The notes below the pieces were generated by a model. The model was given only the letters and a program-made list of their open reading frames with translations, was not told the DNA's origin and made no database searches. A program made the translations under genes and the position numbers. Shown here piece by piece: positions 26,769 through 36,292 of a stretch of DNA of 64,000 bases. This DNA is from Antrihabitans stalagmiti (lineage in GTDB: Bacteria; Actinomycetota; Actinomycetes; Mycobacteriales; Mycobacteriaceae), in contig NZ_JAEMNV010000001.1 of NCBI RefSeq assembly GCF_016482825.1, forward strand, positions 558,001-622,000. Direction: 5' to 3'. Each line of letters opens with the position of its first letter. Position 1 is the first letter of the stretch.

Positions 26769-27131
26769 TTACCCGTCTGTATCGCGCGAGGACTCGGCCT
26801 TCACCGAGTGCTCTTCGGACTCCGTGTTCTTGTTTGCATCCGTGTCCTTGTTTGCATCCGAGTCCGAGCCGCTATCCGCCGATGTGCTGCCCGCCCGTGC
26901 GGTATCTACGATCTCGCGCGCACTTTCGCCGTCGAGTTCGAGACCCGACTTCTCCTTGTACTGCGTTTGCACTACTTCCGCGGCCTCGTCCTCCGGCGTT
27001 TCCGTCGGTACCTCGATGGTCTGCTTCACCGAGTCCCCGTCCTGCTTTTCTTCGTCTTTGTCTGCCTCGGTCTTTTCGAGCTGCTCGTCCAATTTCTGGA
27101 CTGCGTCATCTGATAACTCGAAATCCTTCAT
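26769..27131 (-). CDS. Acidic low-complexity hypothetical protein
   Basis: A 120-residue, highly charged protein, rich in Asp, Glu, Lys, Ser and Thr, with no hydrophobic core; it is probably disordered. It contains a short duplication (DANKDT then DANKNT) from an 18-bp DNA repeat near 26827-26862. GAGGAG before the ATG supports translation. No homologue is recognised; similar proteins occur beside stress genes in actinobacteria. The function is unknown. Confidence 0.6.
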   Translation of the reverse strand: MKDFELSDDAVQKLDEQLEKTEADKDEEKQDGDSVKQTIEVPTETPEDEAAEVVQTQYKEKSGLELDGESAREIVDTARAGSTSADSGSDSDANKDTDANKNTESEEHSVKAESSRDTDG

Positions 27132-27272
27132 GCCTACTCCTCGCCTAGTCGATTCCAGAGCAGTACCCGCAAGAGGGCGGCGCTACACCGGCGTTATGAA
27201 GGACCCGCGCTGACGCTGATCGAGGTCTAGATTGCTACTTGACTGATTCCCTCTGGCAATCCGGGGCGCTCG

Positions 27273-28008
27273 ATGACCAACGACGTGCAAGCCGCTGCAC
27301 CGACGCTGCCAGACCCCGACATTCCGTACTACAACGGGATTCCGCAGGTCATCACCGGTAGACAGTGGTGGCTCGTTATGGCGGCGATCGTCGCCGGTTT
27401 CGCCGTTGTGTCGTTGTGGGGCCTCGGTGGCGCATGGGGCCACTGGATCCCAGTCATCGCATTGCCGCTGATTCCACTTCTCGCACTGCGCCACGTCGCA
27501 CCCGAACACTGGACCGCGATCTTCCGCAGAGTCAGCTTGCGGGATGTACTCCTGATGCTCGGGATCTGGATTCTCAACGTCGTCGTCACCGTGGTCGTCG
27601 GGTAGGTTCTTGTGAAACTCGTTGGCGCCAAGGACAACCCGGGTGCGGACGCACTTGCCGACGCAACCACGACCGAAAAAGTCCTCTTCATGGTGCAAGC
27701 GGTGCCGCAACTCTTCGGCGAGGAACTACTCACGATCCTGCCGCTACTTGCGCTGATGTACTACCTTTCACTCGCGGCTGCAGTGGTCACGACGGAGTGC
27801 GATGCTGGCCGCGTGGCTCGTTACCGCGCTGATCTTCGGTGCGGTCCATCTGCCTACCTATGACTGGAATGTGGTCCAGGCAGTCGTCGGAATAGGCATA
27901 GTGCGATTGATCCTGACGCTCGGGTACCTCATCACCAAGAACATCTGGGTCTCGACCGGTGCACACATACTCAACGACTGGACGATCTTCGGATTCGCGC
28001 TCAACTGA
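27273..28008 (+). pseudogene. CPBP-family intramembrane protease, nonsense plus frameshift
   Basis: The frame from ATG 27273 encodes YYNGIPQVITGRQWW and three membrane helices, stops at TAG 27603-27605, and resumes in the same frame with VGAKDNPGADALAD and PQLFGEELLTILPLLALMYYL, which carries the EE motif. Near 27785-27795 it must switch frame to reach RRSAMLAAWLVTALIFGAVHL with the catalytic-type His and the last helices. All parts of one CPBP protease are thus present but split by two lesions. The TAG is one G-to-A change from TGG. Confidence 0.85.
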
Positions 28009-28176
28009 GCAAAGGCCGCGAACAAATTCGGCAACCACCGGGTATCCACGATCGTCACCCCTGATCGTTGTTGCTGCGCTACCGAATTGGCGCTGGAGAG
28101 CACCGGTCGGCGCGGGGGGTGGCAACGGTCGATGGCGTGTTGCTCTCGAGCGCGATGGGGTCGAATTAGAGAGGGA

Positions 28177-28941
28177 CTACCACGCGACGCTGCCCATCCG
28201 GTCGAAAAATTGCCCGGATGGGCCGTCGCTGCCGAGTAGCGCCATGTCGGCCACAATCTCTGCGGCGTCGGCCGCATCCGTGGGTGCCGCCGCGCGGTTG
28301 GCGGCACCACCGAGGTCGGTTCGGACCCAGCCGGGGCAAATCGAGTTCACCTTGATGGACGTTCCGGTCAACAATTTTGCGAGCGCAACGGTCAACCCGT
28401 TGAGTGCGGCCTTCGACATCTGATACGCAGGCACGACCTGGCCGTAGTACTGCGAGCGCGGGTCGGATTGATCACTGAGGGAACCCATCGTGCTCGACAC
28501 GTTCACGATTCGTCCGGAGGCAGATTTGCGAAGCAGTGGCAGGAAGAACTTCGTCATAGTTACAGCACCGAAGACGTTGGTATCGAACGTCTCTCGGAAT
28601 GCGGAGAGATCCAGTGGCGACTCGACCGGCCGAGTCGCCTCGGGCAGTACGCCCGCGTTGTTGACGAGGATATCGATTCTGCCGAAGCGAGCGGAAATAT
28701 CGTCGGCGGCCGATTCGACACTGCTCTCCGACGTGACATCGAGCGAAATCGCCTGCGCCAGAATGCCTTCACCGCGCAGTTGCGCCGCGGCGCGTTCGCC
28801 TTGCACTTCGTCGCGGGCGCCGATCAACACCGTCACGCCCCCACGACCGAGTAACCGAGCTGTTGCCAAGCCGAGGCCGCGATTTCCGCCGGTGATCAAT
28901 GCGATCGTTGACGGCGTCTGGACGGTTGTCGTTGTTGTCAT
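28177..28941 (-). CDS. SDR-family oxidoreductase
   Basis: A 254-residue classical short-chain dehydrogenase: NAD(P) motif TGGNRGLGLATA, DILVNNAGV, catalytic Ser in IVNVSSTMG, and YxxxK as YQMSKAALNG. The CPGWVRTDLGG segment after the active site is typical of plant-carbonyl-reductase-like SDRs that reduce aldehydes and ketones. ATG 28941 is used; a GTG two codons upstream is possible. It follows the XRE-type regulator gene by 66 bp, a pairing common in actinomycetes, so the regulator probably controls it. Confidence 0.9.
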   Translation of the reverse strand: MTTTTTVQTPSTIALITGGNRGLGLATARLLGRGGVTVLIGARDEVQGERAAAQLRGEGILAQAISLDVTSESSVESAADDISARFGRIDILVNNAGVLPEATRPVESPLDLSAFRETFDTNVFGAVTMTKFFLPLLRKSASGRIVNVSSTMGSLSDQSDPRSQYYGQVVPAYQMSKAALNGLTVALAKLLTGTSIKVNSICPGWVRTDLGGAANRAAAPTDAADAAEIVADMALLGSDGPSGQFFDRMGSVAW

Positions 28942-29007
28942 GTCCACCAGCCTGGGTCAACCGCTTCTCGATTGCTGGCGGAAATCGGACCCCTCGCTCG
29001 CGGTACA

Positions 29008-29851
29008 TCAGACCGAAGTCTGAGCGCCGATGACCGACAGCAGTTGCAGCTTTCTCGTAGCTCTCACTCCCCGGCACCGCGGTGTAGACGAGCAGCCAGT
29101 TCGACTGCGCCGGATCGAGCAACGTCTGGCAATTCAGTTCCAGCGCACCGACTTCGGGATGGGAGAACCGCTTGACCTCGTGCGGTGCGATGCCGATCTC
29201 GTGCTCCTTCCACAGGGTTCGGAACTCCTCACTCTGCGTGGTGAGCAAGTCCGCGAGGTGGGCGGCTTTCGACCCCGGCCCTCGCAGAGTGAGCACACCC
29301 CGAAGCCCCGAGACATACATGCGCGAGAAGAATTCGTGATCCTCGGGCGGGTGCAGTGCGCGGGTAGCCGGATCCGTGAACCACCGGTAGCCGATGCTGC
29401 GAGACGGTCCTGTGTATCGGCTCGCATCGCCGATCAACGCGACGCCGAGCGGTGTCTGACGCAACGTCTCCCCTAGTTCGGTGACGATTTCGGCTGCGGT
29501 GTCGTCGGCGAGTCGGTCGAAGATCCGCATCATTCCCGGGCTGACGTAGTCACTGCCCGACCCCCTTGCCGGCGGCTGATGCCCGGCGAGGCGGAAGAGA
29601 TGGTCGCGCTCGTCGCGCGAAAGATGCAGACCTTGCGCGATCGAGGAGATCATCTGCTCGGAAGGCTCTGGGCCACATTCCTGCTCGAGACGCGCGTAGT
29701 AGTCGGTCGACATGTGGCACAGAGCGGCGACCTCCTCCCTCCGCAATCCGGCGGTGCGGCGTCGCTGTCCACGCGGTAGTCCGACGTCCCCCGGCTGCAA
29801 CGCGTCCCGACGACTGCGAAGAAGCTCGGCAAGACCCGCTCGATCGATCAT
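29008..29851 (-). pseudogene. XRE/MmyB-like regulator with a 1-base insertion near its end
   Basis: The frame from 29851 encodes an XRE HTH ([25 protein letters not shown] is split by no gap) and the MmyB ligand-binding domain up to VYTAVPGSESYEK. There a run of three A (plus-strand TTT at 29051-29053) has one base too many: removing it gives LQLLSVIGAQTSV and a stop at 29008-29010, the normal family ending. As written, the frame instead runs to 28769 inside the SDR gene. Only ~15 residues are altered, so the protein may still function, or this is a homopolymer base-call error. Confidence 0.78.
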
Positions 29852-29981
29852 GAATGCATTCTCTCCCTGCGCGATTGCTCAGCCACGGATTGTCGATCCG
29901 TGGATAACTCCGACCGCACCGGGCAAAGTCGTCGCCAAGCACCAACCGGTGCACCTCGGATTCAAGTCAGGAGCAAACCTC

Positions 29982-30842
29982 ATGTCACGCAAGCAAACCG
30001 ACATCGCCGTCCCAGATCTGTCGGGAAAACGAGCGGTGGTCACGGGAGCAAGTGATGGCATCGGGATCGGTATTGCGACGAAACTCGCCGGCGCCGGCGC
30101 AGAGGTGATCATGCCCGTCCGCAACCCGCGCAAGGGCGAGGCCGCCGTCGACAAGATTCGCGCGCAGCACCCGAATGCGAAGCTCACGCTCGAGTCGATG
30201 GACCTGTCCTCGCTCGCATCGGTTGCGGCACTCGGTGAGAAGCTGATCGCCGATGGCGCCCCGATCCATTTCCTCGTCAACAATGCGGGGGTGATGACGC
30301 CGCCCGAGCGACAGACCACTGCCGACGGCTTCGAGCTGCAGTTCGGTACCAACCACCTGGGCCATTTCGCACTCACGGGACACTTGCTTCCGCTGCTCGA
30401 AGCCGGGCAGGCACGGGTGACCTCGCAAACGAGCATCGCTGCCCGCAGCGGCGCGATCAACTGGGACGATCTGAACTGGGAGCGCGAATACAGCGGCCAG
30501 AAGTCCTACTCGCAGTCGAAGATCGCATGCGGCCTCTTCGGTCTCGAACTCAGTCGCCGTAGCAGCGCAGCAGGATGGGGCATCTCGAGCAACATCTCCC
30601 ATCCCGGCGTTGCTCCGACCAGCCTCCTCGCAGCGCGTCCGGAAGTCGGACGCGCCAACGACACATTGGGTGTGCGACTGATTCGTTGGTTCTCGGCACG
30701 AGGTCTCGTCGTTGGAACCGTCGAGACCGCGAAGCTACCCGCTGTCATGGCGGCGACGATGCCCGAATCGAAGGACGGCGGCTTCTACGGTCCGCAGTGG
30801 CCGGGTAACGTCGGCGGCCCTCCTGGAGAGCAGAAGCTGTGA
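29982..30842 (+). CDS. SDR-family oxidoreductase
   Basis: A 286-residue short-chain dehydrogenase: [36 protein letters not shown], catalytic YSQSKIA and [10 protein letters not shown]. This is the retinol-dehydrogenase/protochlorophyllide-reductase-like branch. AGGAG at 29970-29974 supports ATG 29982 in a frame that is open further upstream. It is divergent from the XRE regulator gene, so that regulator is flanked by SDR genes on both sides. The substrate is unknown. Confidence 0.88.
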   Translation: MSRKQTDIAVPDLSGKRAVVTGASDGIGIGIATKLAGAGAEVIMPVRNPRKGEAAVDKIRAQHPNAKLTLESMDLSSLASVAALGEKLIADGAPIHFLVNNAGVMTPPERQTTADGFELQFGTNHLGHFALTGHLLPLLEAGQARVTSQTSIAARSGAINWDDLNWEREYSGQKSYSQSKIACGLFGLELSRRSSAAGWGISSNISHPGVAPTSLLAARPEVGRANDTLGVRLIRWFSARGLVVGTVETAKLPAVMAATMPESKDGGFYGPQWPGNVGGPPGEQKL

Positions 30843-30989
30843 AAGCCGTTGCGCAACACCGAGAATGCAACGCGACTGTGGACGATATCCGAGGAGCTGA
30901 CAGGCGTCTCCTTCGCCTGAATTCTATGAATTGCCCTCGCAATAGTCGATCCGCGGACCCGGCAAGACTGACGCCTCCCCGCTGACCAA

Positions 30990-31328
30990 TCAGCAAGTCG
31001 CTTCTGCAAGTTTCCTTGTGCGGGCAATCAGGTAGAGCGGGAACGCGACGCTGATTGCCACCACAAAGACGAGCACGACGTAGAGCCAGAGCAGCGGAAT
31101 CTTGTTGCGGCGGCCGTCGACGATCATAAATACCGTGGCTGCTACACCGACGGCAAGCAGGTCGATGGTGACGAACGTTGCGATGTGTCCGTCGACTGTC
31201 GCTTTCAGTGCATCTGCTACGCCACCAGGGCCAACGATGTAGTCGATCAGGACCCACTGCGTACCAACCAGGGCGGCGATAGCGACGGCTGCGTAGACGA
31301 AACATGCGATCTTGTCGGACTTGGTCAT
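30990..31328 (-). CDS. DUF2834-family membrane protein
   Basis: A 112-residue protein with three membrane helices (ACFVYAAVAIAALVGTQWVL, TIDLLAVGVAATVFMIV, LWLYVVLVFVVAISVAFPLY) matching DUF2834, whose function is unknown. AGGAG eight bases before ATG 31328 decides the start in a frame open further upstream. It is divergent from the SQR-like gene, with an inverted repeat in the shared control region. Confidence 0.82.
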   Translation of the reverse strand: MTKSDKIACFVYAAVAIAALVGTQWVLIDYIVGPGGVADALKATVDGHIATFVTIDLLAVGVAATVFMIVDGRRNKIPLLWLYVVLVFVVAISVAFPLYLIARTRKLAEATC

Positions 31329-31358
31329 CAACACTCCTTCGGCTGAAACACTTCGCGC

Positions 31359-31413
31359 GAGTGTGCACTTCTCTGCCGCACAAGTCGATTTTTTCGACGG
31401 AAGGTGCACACTC
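31359..31413. promoter_or_regulatory. Divergent-region inverted repeats (DUF2834 / SQR-like)
   Basis: GAGTGTGCAC (31359-31368) and GTGCACACTC (31404-31413) are perfect inverted copies, each containing the palindrome GTGCAC. Between them a small hairpin, GTCGA-TTTTT-TCGAC (31384-31398), is centred on the same axis region. The position between divergent genes suggests an operator for a regulator that binds two half-sites. Confidence 0.5.
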
Positions 31414-31473
31414 GGCACACGCCGACCGCCGGGGAACGGGTTGAGGCCGACCCATCGCGGGTACTGCCGAGAA

Positions 31474-32685
31474 ATGGAGAACAGCGACGTCGGGATCGAC
31501 CGCACCTTCGACGTCCTGATCATCGGAGGCGGCAACGCCGGCATCAGCGCAGCCGCCTTACTGAAGCGTCGCGGCGTGACCGATGTCGCCGTCATCGAAC
31601 CGCAGAAGGTGCATACCTACCGTCCTCTGTTGTCTTATGTCAGCGGCGGTCAGGCGACGCTGAGCGACGCAGAACGGACCCAGCGGTCGGTCACACCGAA
31701 GGGCTGTACCTGGCTGGCCGACTCTGCTGCGTTCGTCGACGCGCCTGCTCGCACTGTCACGTGTGAGTCCGGACGGAAGTACCGATACCGCGATCTCGTG
31801 CTGGGGCCTGGATTGGTCCCGGACACAGAGGAATTGGCCCGAATCGACGACACTCTCGACTCGGCGAAGGCGACCAGCAACTATGTCGACACTGCTGGGA
31901 AGACCTGGGATCTAGTGCAGGCCATGCCTTCTCGGGGTCACGCAGTGTTCACGGTCCCGCGATCGCCGGTAAGTTGCACCGGAACCACTGTCAAGCCACT
32001 GTTTCTCGCGGCTGCGCACTGGCGCCGGACGGGACGTATCCCCGGCGTGTCCATCACCCTGGTCATCGACCGACCACAACTCCTCGGCGTGCCGGAACTC
32101 GACGAACGGCTGAACACGCTTTTCGCCGAACTAGGGGTTGTGGTGCACTACGACACGAACGTAGCCGAGCTGAACCCGGACGACGACAACATCACGGTTG
32201 GCCACCGCGACGGGACTACCCAGCAACTGCACTACGACCTACTTCACCTCGTACCGCCGTTTCGCGGTCCACGTTGGTTGGAGGAGTCGAAGCTGACCGG
32301 AGACGACTCCAACGGACTCGTCGACATAGATCCGCAGACCCTCAGACACCGCTCGTACGACGACATCTGGGCGGCGGGCGACGGCGCCGCTCTGGACACG
32401 GACCCGTCGGGTGGGTCACTGCGCAAACAAATCGCGGTCCTGGTCGACAACCTCCTCGCAGCGCGAAGTGGAGGCGACATGGCCGCATTCGACGGCTACA
32501 CCGTCGCACCCGTCGCAATCGACAACCATAAGCTGATCGCGGGCGAATTCGATCGGACCGGCTCGATAAGTTCCTCTGTGCCTTCGTTTCTCGACCCACT
32601 GAAGCCGCGCCGCACGGCATGGGCGTTCGATCGCTACGTGCTCCCCAGGGTGTACTGGAATCTCATTCTCCGCGGATACCTCTGA
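31474..32685 (+). CDS. SQR-like NAD(P)/FAD-dependent oxidoreductase
   Basis: This 403-residue flavoprotein opens with the FAD motif DVLIIGGGNAGISAAALL and contains LVLGPGLVPD, a cysteine in PVSCTGTTVKPL at the place of the second redox cysteine of sulfide:quinone oxidoreductases, and the closing AAGDGAALDTDPSGGS. The C-terminal FDRYVLPRVYWNLILRG is typical of SQR-like membrane-attachment tails. It may oxidise sulfide or a related sulfur compound. The start ATG at 31474 has little ribosome-site support. It converges with the broken M24 gene. Confidence 0.82.
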   Translation: MENSDVGIDRTFDVLIIGGGNAGISAAALLKRRGVTDVAVIEPQKVHTYRPLLSYVSGGQATLSDAERTQRSVTPKGCTWLADSAAFVDAPARTVTCESGRKYRYRDLVLGPGLVPDTEELARIDDTLDSAKATSNYVDTAGKTWDLVQAMPSRGHAVFTVPRSPVSCTGTTVKPLFLAAAHWRRTGRIPGVSITLVIDRPQLLGVPELDERLNTLFAELGVVVHYDTNVAELNPDDDNITVGHRDGTTQQLHYDLLHLVPPFRGPRWLEESKLTGDDSNGLVDIDPQTLRHRSYDDIWAAGDGAALDTDPSGGSLRKQIAVLVDNLLAARSGGDMAAFDGYTVAPVAIDNHKLIAGEFDRTGSISSSVPSFLDPLKPRRTAWAFDRYVLPRVYWNLILRGYL

Positions 32686-33595
32686 CCTCGGCCCAGGCCG
32701 GGTCTTCACCTGCACGAAGGTCGAGGACCTCACACCCCGTCGCTGTCACGGCGACGATGTGTTCCCAGTACGCGGCCGGCGCGCCATCAGCTGTGACCAA
32801 GCTGGCCACTTCGTTGGTCAAGAATCGCATCTCACCGGACCCGGTGGTCAGGTAGATCTCGATGCTGAACGTCATGCCTTGTTTGACTACGCGCCCTTCG
32901 TTCAGGCCGCCGGACTTCCACGGAATGAACCAGCCGTCGTTGTGCTCACGTCCGATGCTGTGTCCGACTGCGGGGAAGGTGTGAATGATCTTGTAGCCAT
33001 GTGATTCGGCGAAAGTCGTTGCGGCATAGCCGATTTCGTTGAGTGTGACACCCGGTCAGACCAACCCGATCACGTGCCACATCACTTGCAGACTTGCCGC
33101 ATACAGTCCCGTGATTTCTGGCGACGCATCATTGCCGACGATCCATCGCCTGGCTGTGTCGCACGACCAGCCGTCCTTGCGCGCACTGATGTCCATTCCG
33201 AACAGATCGCCTGTTCGGAGCGCGCGCTCGTCGGCCGGCGCATTGGCAACCACGTCGTTGAGCGCATAGCTGGCAGATATGTTGTCCGCGTGGGCCATTC
33301 CGGTGCCGGACGCTTTCACGGCAAGCCGAACAACTTCGGCGCCATATTTGCCGACAATCAGATCGTGGGTCAGCTGATCGATCTCTCGGATGGTGATTCC
33401 GGGGACGATATGCGCACTGATCTCGTCGAGAACGTGTGCACCGACAGCTCCCGCCGCCTTCATCTTGGCGATATCGTCGGCAGATTTGATGGACATCTGC
33501 TGAAAGGGCTCGCCTTCGAACAACTTCTGAATGTTCGCGGTCGCCTCGTCGGTCATGTACGGAATACCGAAACGACTCAGTGTCTGATCACCCAT
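32663..33595 (-). pseudogene. M24 peptidase (methionine aminopeptidase-like) with in-frame TGA
   Basis: The frame from ATG 33595 encodes SRFGIPYMTDEATANI and an M24 domain through FGMDISARKDGWSCDTARRW, then meets TGA at 33056-33058 after MWHVIGLV, then resumes in the same frame with PGVTLNEIGYAATTFAESHG, the metal-site VGHSIGREHND and FSIEIYLTTGSGE. All five metal-ligand regions are present. TGA is one C-to-T change from the arginine codon CGA, which suits this position (GLVRPGVT). Without read-through the protein lacks the C-terminal metal ligands. GGAG supports the start. Confidence 0.84.
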
Positions 33596-34043
33596 CTGCG
33601 CTCCATCTCCGGTCGGGACTGTTTCATGATGAACTGTTTCCATCCGTTCTGGCGCCGATTTGGCAGCGACCGATGCCCGAAAGTGTGTTGCATCCGTCGA
33701 TGTGATCGAGGTACTCCCCGATGTGCCGGACGACGTGCTGCGCAGACTCGTTTTCGCGATCGTGCACGATGCAGCAGATGCGGGCGCACTTCGGATCGTC
33801 ACCCGACTGCACCACGTCGCGCTCGCGGAACAAGGTTTTGTTCCCGGTGACAACGGCGGACTGACCCTGGACGTGATGGACATGAAATGAGACCAGGCGA
33901 ATTCATCTGCCCGCAGCGATATCCTCGAGATCTGCCGAATGTGCTTCGCCGACTGGGCTCTGGTTGTGAATTCCACTCGAACGATGCCGCAGTAGAAGCC
34001 CGCTCGCTGGCTTGCTCAGCGATCGCAGATGAGGGAGTCATTG
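33596..34043. other. 448-bp stretch, no firm gene
   Basis: No gene can be called with confidence. A plus-strand frame ending at 33890 encodes VLPDVPDDVLRRLVFAIVHD followed by ADAGALRIVTRL, which looks protein-like, but it has only TTG/GTG starts (33660 or about 33699) and no homology. It may be a remnant or a real ~60-residue protein. The remaining bases up to the SRPBCC start hold nothing recognisable. Confidence 0.4.
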
Positions 34044-34583
34044 ATGATTGGCGACATTGCTTCCACCCTTCGACGGTTTCTAGAGCCGCCTGAAGGCGTT
34101 GATCGAAGTCGCGACGATACCGGCATGACAGATCAGGCGTCGGTAGTCATCGACGCTCCGGTGCAACAGATTTGGGACTTGGTCACAGATATTTCCGGCA
34201 TGGGCCGATGGAGTTCGGAGAACCGTAGCGGGTGCTGGCTGGGTGGCGTAGCGGGTCCCCGGGTCGGTGCCTGGTTCGTCGGAGTCAATCGCATCGGGCC
34301 GGTGGTGTGGGCAACGCCGTGCGAGGTCACGGTGTCGAATCCATTCGAGCACTTCGAGTTTCAAGTTCACATCGTCGGACCACGGTGGGGTTATCGACTA
34401 GAGCCTCACGAGCGTGGCACGTTGCTTACCGAGTATCGCGAATGGTCCTACACGTCGGCGTTCAACCGAGCGCTCCGCTGGTCCGGTCCAGTCGGCCGGC
34501 TGCGGGACAACCATGCACTGCATGGGCTGCCGGGAACCTTGGCAGCCCTCAAAGCTCACGCCGAATCGCAATCCGCAACGTAG
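34044..34583 (+). CDS. SRPBCC-family (polyketide cyclase-like) protein
   Basis: The conserved part starts at TDQASVVIDAPVQQIWDLV and continues through the START-like helix-grip fold that binds small hydrophobic ligands. Two starts are possible: ATG 34125, just before the domain, and ATG 34044, which has GAGGGAG six bases upstream and adds 27 residues. The ribosome site favours 34044 (179 residues); family length favours 34125 (152). The gene is convergent with the 336-residue hypothetical gene. Function unknown. Confidence 0.75.
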   Translation: MIGDIASTLRRFLEPPEGVDRSRDDTGMTDQASVVIDAPVQQIWDLVTDISGMGRWSSENRSGCWLGGVAGPRVGAWFVGVNRIGPVVWATPCEVTVSNPFEHFEFQVHIVGPRWGYRLEPHERGTLLTEYREWSYTSAFNRALRWSGPVGRLRDNHALHGLPGTLAALKAHAESQSAT

Positions 34584-34607
34584 CGAACCTTGCAATCCGC
34601 GCGGGAT

Positions 34608-35618
34608 TTACGTTTTCCGCCAACCTTCGTCGCTACGCCTCCACAGCGTGGGTTCGTCCTCGGCGGTAATGACGGCATTGTTCAGCCACCATGTCGCGTC
34701 CGGGTTCCAACCGGCCAGGACAGTGGCACGCGGATTGTGCGACAACGGAATTGCGAGACCAGGGGTCGTCAGGTAGCCGTAGATGCTGAGATGCACGGCG
34801 TCGTAGTCTTCGGCCACTGCGAGCCAGTCCGGAATGAACCAATCGTGCCGCTCACCCGTCGTCGACAACCAGACGGAACGCCTCGATTCGGGGACCGCAA
34901 ACGGATACGAATCGACGAGGCTGGCCCAGTCCGTCGGATTCGCAATTTCGTAGACCCGAGGTGTGCCGTGGACCTGCACCGGCCACACTCGGGCTTCGCC
35001 ACAGCCGGACGAATCCTCCTCGAGCATCAACTCGAGCGCGCCGAGTCCGTCCCGGGACCTGCTAGTCGACAGAGTGCCACCCGCAGGGGTTGACCACCAT
35101 TCACCGCCCATCGTGTTGTTGGGACGATCAACGCGGTCCTGCCGGAACCGAGCTTCTGTCTGAAGAGCGCGCTCCAGCCAAAGTTTCAGGTGGTCTTCCG
35201 AAGGGCGGTACGGCGCAGTGGATTCCGGCCACTGATCGATCGAATACGGGTGCAAGACGTAGCGCTGATTCTCGAGGTCGACGGGCTCCACCCACCACCG
35301 AGCGTGCGGGGAATCCAATGCTGCGGCGATAACTGGGCGCAGTGCCTCGATCACCTCTGGGTCCGCGAACAACACGTCCTCTTCGTCCGGCGGCTGCCAG
35401 TAGCGCGCAAAGTCTGTGGCGAGCGACAAAGCATCGAGCAGATCCCATTCGGACAACTTCGCAACAGCCCGGATATCGACTGCCCTGACTACGTCGCGAA
35501 CATGTTCCGGGGCTATCGGCCGACAATAGGCACTGTCGTCATTACTGCATTTGTACGCGACATTCGCGGCAAAGAATCGACCGCGAGGCGACGCGAGCGC
35601 AAGTGCGACCATGTCCAT
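34608..35618 (-). CDS. Hypothetical protein, 336 residues
   Basis: No family is recognised. The product is soluble and unusually rich in tryptophan and proline, with segments such as PHARWWVEPVDLENQRYVL, GGEWWSTPAGGTL and DATWWLNNAVIT. It has no signal peptide or membrane segment. The coding pattern is clear across the whole length. The last ~100 residues (RHDWFIPDWLAVAEDYDAVH onward) may form a separate compact domain. Isolated, with the SRPBCC gene convergent and a membrane-protein gene divergent. Confidence 0.65.
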   Translation of the reverse strand: MDMVALALASPRGRFFAANVAYKCSNDDSAYCRPIAPEHVRDVVRAVDIRAVAKLSEWDLLDALSLATDFARYWQPPDEEDVLFADPEVIEALRPVIAAALDSPHARWWVEPVDLENQRYVLHPYSIDQWPESTAPYRPSEDHLKLWLERALQTEARFRQDRVDRPNNTMGGEWWSTPAGGTLSTSRSRDGLGALELMLEEDSSGCGEARVWPVQVHGTPRVYEIANPTDWASLVDSYPFAVPESRRSVWLSTTGERHDWFIPDWLAVAEDYDAVHLSIYGYLTTPGLAIPLSHNPRATVLAGWNPDATWWLNNAVITAEDEPTLWRRSDEGWRKT

Positions 35619-35687
35619 TGGTCAAAGCTATCGGAGAAGCGATGCACCGGCGCCCGACCCACGGCAGCGGCCTGGGACCATCTATTT

Positions 35688-36263
35688 ATGACGTCGCCCG
35701 CAATGACTGAAAATGGGAGCACGATCTACGACCGCGTCGTGCAGCGCCGGGGTGGTCCGTTACCGCCCGGCCGGGCCGCTAACAGGTTGTCCGCGTACAT
35801 CTACGGCAATATCTTGACCTGTGCGTCCGTTGCGATAGCGACGCCGGATGGCATCGAGGACGGTTCGGCCGCGGCGCTGGTGCTCGGGACTGCGGCGACC
35901 ACATTCGTCGCACACATCTTCGCAGACATGGTTGCGCATTCGAACATCCCGGACTCGGATGAGAACTCGAACGAAGACACCCGTCGGATTCATTTGGGCG
36001 AACATCTCCGTGACGCAGTGCCTATCGCGTCGTCGGCGTTTATACCGGCATTCATTCTGTTGCTCGGTTGGCTTGGTGTGATGTCGCCACTGTGGGCACA
36101 GTTGTTGGCAGGCGCAGTGGTTATCGTCCGAATAGCAGGTGTGCAGATAGCTACTCAGCGCATCCGAGGGAACGGGTTGTCACTGCGATATGTGATCGCA
36201 GGACTTGTGACCGCTGGTCTTGCTGCGGCGATTGTCGTGGTCAAGGTAGTGATCACGCACTGA
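35688..36263 (+). CDS. Hypothetical membrane protein
   Basis: A 191-residue protein with four predicted helices: NILTCASVAIATPDGI to ALVLGTAATTFVAHIFADMV, SSAFIPAFILLLGWLGVM, LLAGAVVIVRIAGVQI and AGLVTAGLAAAIVVVKVV. A conserved-looking VAHIFADMVAHSN loop holds two histidines and an aspartate that could bind metal. ATG 35688 or 35703 could be the start. The next gene begins 29 bp later. The family is not known to me. Confidence 0.65.
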   Translation: MTSPAMTENGSTIYDRVVQRRGGPLPPGRAANRLSAYIYGNILTCASVAIATPDGIEDGSAAALVLGTAATTFVAHIFADMVAHSNIPDSDENSNEDTRRIHLGEHLRDAVPIASSAFIPAFILLLGWLGVMSPLWAQLLAGAVVIVRIAGVQIATQRIRGNGLSLRYVIAGLVTAGLAAAIVVVKVVITH

Positions 36264-36292
36264 TCGACCAAACGAAGAAGGGATTGAAGTTT

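Noticed and set aside
28009-28176. Protein-like minus-strand stretch (GVTIVDTRWLPNLFAAFA)
   Set aside because: Too short and without context to call a remnant gene; no start, no family.
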